A stretch of DNA of 34,423 nucleotides. It comes from Chryseobacterium sp. Lineage in GTDB: Bacteria; Bacteroidota; Bacteroidia; Flavobacteriales; Weeksellaceae. How positions within the stretch are numbered: position 1 is the stretch's first letter; the number at the start of each line of letters is the position of its first letter. The notes under the pieces are model-generated. The model did not search any database, was not told the origin of the DNA, and saw only the letters and a program-made list of their open reading frames with translations. Shown piece after piece: positions 33,394 to 34,423 of this stretch. The translations under genes and the position numbers were made by a program. The stretch is from NCBI RefSeq assembly GCF_029240215.1, contig NZ_JARBTK010000014.1, positions 1-34,423 of the forward strand. Direction: 5' to 3'.

Positions 33394-33798
33394 ATGGCAG
33401 CAAATTCAAGAGGAATCTTAAAATTCAATGGCAGTGAAGGGCAAAAATTACTAAAGCTGAACTACAGCGTATCTCGATCCACCGACGTTTCGGGACGTGT
33501 AGCTTCAGACCCTTCGAATGCACTGATCAAACTTACAATCGAGGCAACCGAAAAATCCGACATCCTCGAGTCACTATTGAACGGAAAATACAAACCCACA
33601 ACCGGCGAGATCACATTCAACAAATCTCACGAAGAAGGCACACTGATCACCTTAAGTTGGGAAAACGGCTACGTGATTCAGCACGAAGTAGAATTCGATG
33701 CGGTAGACGAAAATTCTATGCTGATCAGCTTTGTGGTGAGTGCAGAAACAATCAACTACGGAAACTCAGCGTATAAAGGGCTTTGGCCATCAAGCTAA
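33394..33798 (+). CDS. tssD: T6SS tube protein TssD (Hcp), subtype iii
   Basis: The protein has 134 residues with no signal peptide. It follows the Bacteroidota TssD family: NYSVSRSTDVSGRVASDPSNALIKLTIEATEKSDILESLL near the start, then KPTTGEITFNK, GTLITLSWENGYVIQHEVEF and a final strand MLISFVVSAETINYG. It forms the inner tube by stacking of hexameric rings and carries cargo. The codons are visibly more C-rich than in the neighbouring genes (for example GAC, AAC, ATC), as expected of a highly expressed gene. It is monocistronic between a strong promoter and a strong terminator. Confidence 0.92.
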   Translation: MAANSRGILKFNGSEGQKLLKLNYSVSRSTDVSGRVASDPSNALIKLTIEATEKSDILESLLNGKYKPTTGEITFNKSHEEGTLITLSWENGYVIQHEVEFDAVDENSMLISFVVSAETINYGNSAYKGLWPSS

Positions 33799-33821
33799 AA
33801 ACTGCATCGATTTAGATTACG

Positions 33822-33849
33822 AAGACCGTCCGCAAAAGGCGGTCTTTTT
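33822..33849 (+). terminator. Terminator of tssD (hcp)
   Basis: AAGACCGTC (33822-33830) pairs with GGCGGTCTT (33838-33846) with one U-G, followed by a run of T. Confidence 0.85.
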
Positions 33850-33889
33850 CGCCTGAAATTTATTTTTATTGAGCACTTGTCAATGTTTT

Positions 33890-34015
33890 TTAGACACCAT
33901 TGATCTTCAAAAGCAGTTTTTTCAGGGCAGCAATTTCCGTCTGTAATTTATCCTGAGCTTGTCGAAGGGCTCCGTTCAATCCGGGCTGTAAGTGGTTATC
34001 ATCAGAGCTGAAGTT
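33890..34015 (-). pseudogene. Remnant of a coiled-coil C-terminus
   Basis: On the minus strand an open frame with no start codon ends LRQAQDKLQTEIAALKKLLLKINGV and a TAA at 33890-33892; a stop at about 34016-34018 precedes it. The helical tail resembles the end of large surface or fibre-like proteins of this group. The CTTCGACAAGCTCAGG core inside it resembles a dispersed repeat. Probably a decayed fragment. The rest of 33850-34343 shows nothing else that I can support except a possible promoter-like TAACTTTA at 34313-34320. Confidence 0.35.
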
Positions 34016-34343
34016 TTAAAAACAACATTCAGTCAACCTCAATTCTATTTCAGCCATTTTCAAGTTGAACTTTTGTTGGAAACATTACTATTGCAACAAA
34101 AATAAACTCAATTATAAACTTTCTTGAAAAAATAACATTGTGTTCTTATTTAAGTGAAACGCCATTGCGAACTTAAAAATCTGCAGTTAGTTGTCAAAAA
34201 AAATTAGTGAACTTTGCTTTAAAAGAAACAGCAAGATATTACAAACTAGGCATTTTACAACAAAAATTTAAAAAATTAATACTTAAAATCTGCACGGGTA
34301 AATAAAATTTAATAACTTTAAACCACCACACAATCACAAAACT

Positions 34344-34423
34344 ATGTCAAATACCTCATCACCTTTTGGAGGCTCTGTGTTTCGTCCTTCACAGAATGCC
34401 TCTGGAGTTTCGGACCATCATCA
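34344..34423 (+). CDS. Start of an unidentified gene (3' truncated)
   Basis: The ATG at 34344 opens a frame to the window edge: MSNTSSPFGGSVFRPSQNA and seven more residues. It is low in hydrophobic residues with no signal peptide, consistent with a cytoplasmic protein. A weak -7-like TAACTTTA lies 24 bases before it. Its position after hcp makes another T6SS gene likely, but the 26 visible residues are not enough to say which. Confidence 0.5.
   Translation, partial: MSNTSSPFGGSVFRPSQNASGVSDHH

Noticed and set aside
1..34423. tRNA or rRNA genes
   Set aside because: No cloverleaf with a GTTCGA-type T-loop and no rRNA sequence was noticed on either strand.
1..34423. Insertion sequences or integrase genes
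   Set aside because: No transposase or integrase frame is present; only short intergenic hairpin repeats were seen.

Overview
The window looks like chromosome of a Flavobacteriia member, most likely Chryseobacterium or a close Weeksellaceae relative. The reasons are an AT-rich sequence with almost no Shine-Dalgarno sites, repeated TAnnTTTG (-7) promoter boxes of the Bacteroidota type, a Bacteroidota-type curli locus, a type VI secretion system of the Bacteroidota subtype iii, a COX24-domain mini-protein beside an HU gene, and dispersed hairpin repeats of a kind common in Chryseobacterium. The genus assignment is inference.

Layout. 1-607 is the 3' end of a large cell-surface or tail-fibre-like gene. 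892-2544 (minus) is a three-gene cluster: MdaB-like quinone reductase, YgiN-like monooxygenase, secreted DJ-1/PfpI protein. 2729-4589 (minus) holds a secreted alpha/beta hydrolase and an AraC-type regulator. 4797-8456 (plus) holds a CPA1 Na+/H+ antiporter, a LysR regulator and an aldo/keto reductase, followed by a stand-alone RebB-like (R-body) gene at 8564-8902. 8965-12220 (minus) is a housekeeping operon: Nudix CoA pyrophosphatase, acyltransferase, small lipoprotein and Mpl.

12469-18767 (plus) is a curli-type amyloid locus. A 504-residue CsgA-like repeat protein ends in its own terminator. Then come a CsgB-like protein, a CsgH-CsgE fusion, CsgF, CsgG fused to a C-terminal barrel-like domain, and an uncharacterised propeller lipoprotein. 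A convergent LuxR-type regulator with a degenerate receiver (18844-19491) is a candidate CsgD equivalent. The two curli upstream regions share a TACCGTR motif.

19796-22002 (minus) holds an RNase E/G family ribonuclease, a 29-residue COX24/AURKAIP1-domain protein and HU. From 22141 to the right end is part of a T6SSiii locus: a divergent regulator with Glu at the phosphoacceptor position, two TssO-like membrane proteins, TssP, TssR, a PAAR-like spike protein, a 1065-residue effector with GH19-like and M15-like wall-degrading domains, an overlapping lipoprotein that is the likely immunity protein, a LysM protein, and Hcp/TssD behind a strong promoter with an upstream palindrome. The remaining core genes (sheath, baseplate, ClpV, VgrG) are not visible and may lie beyond the right edge, where one more gene begins at 34344.
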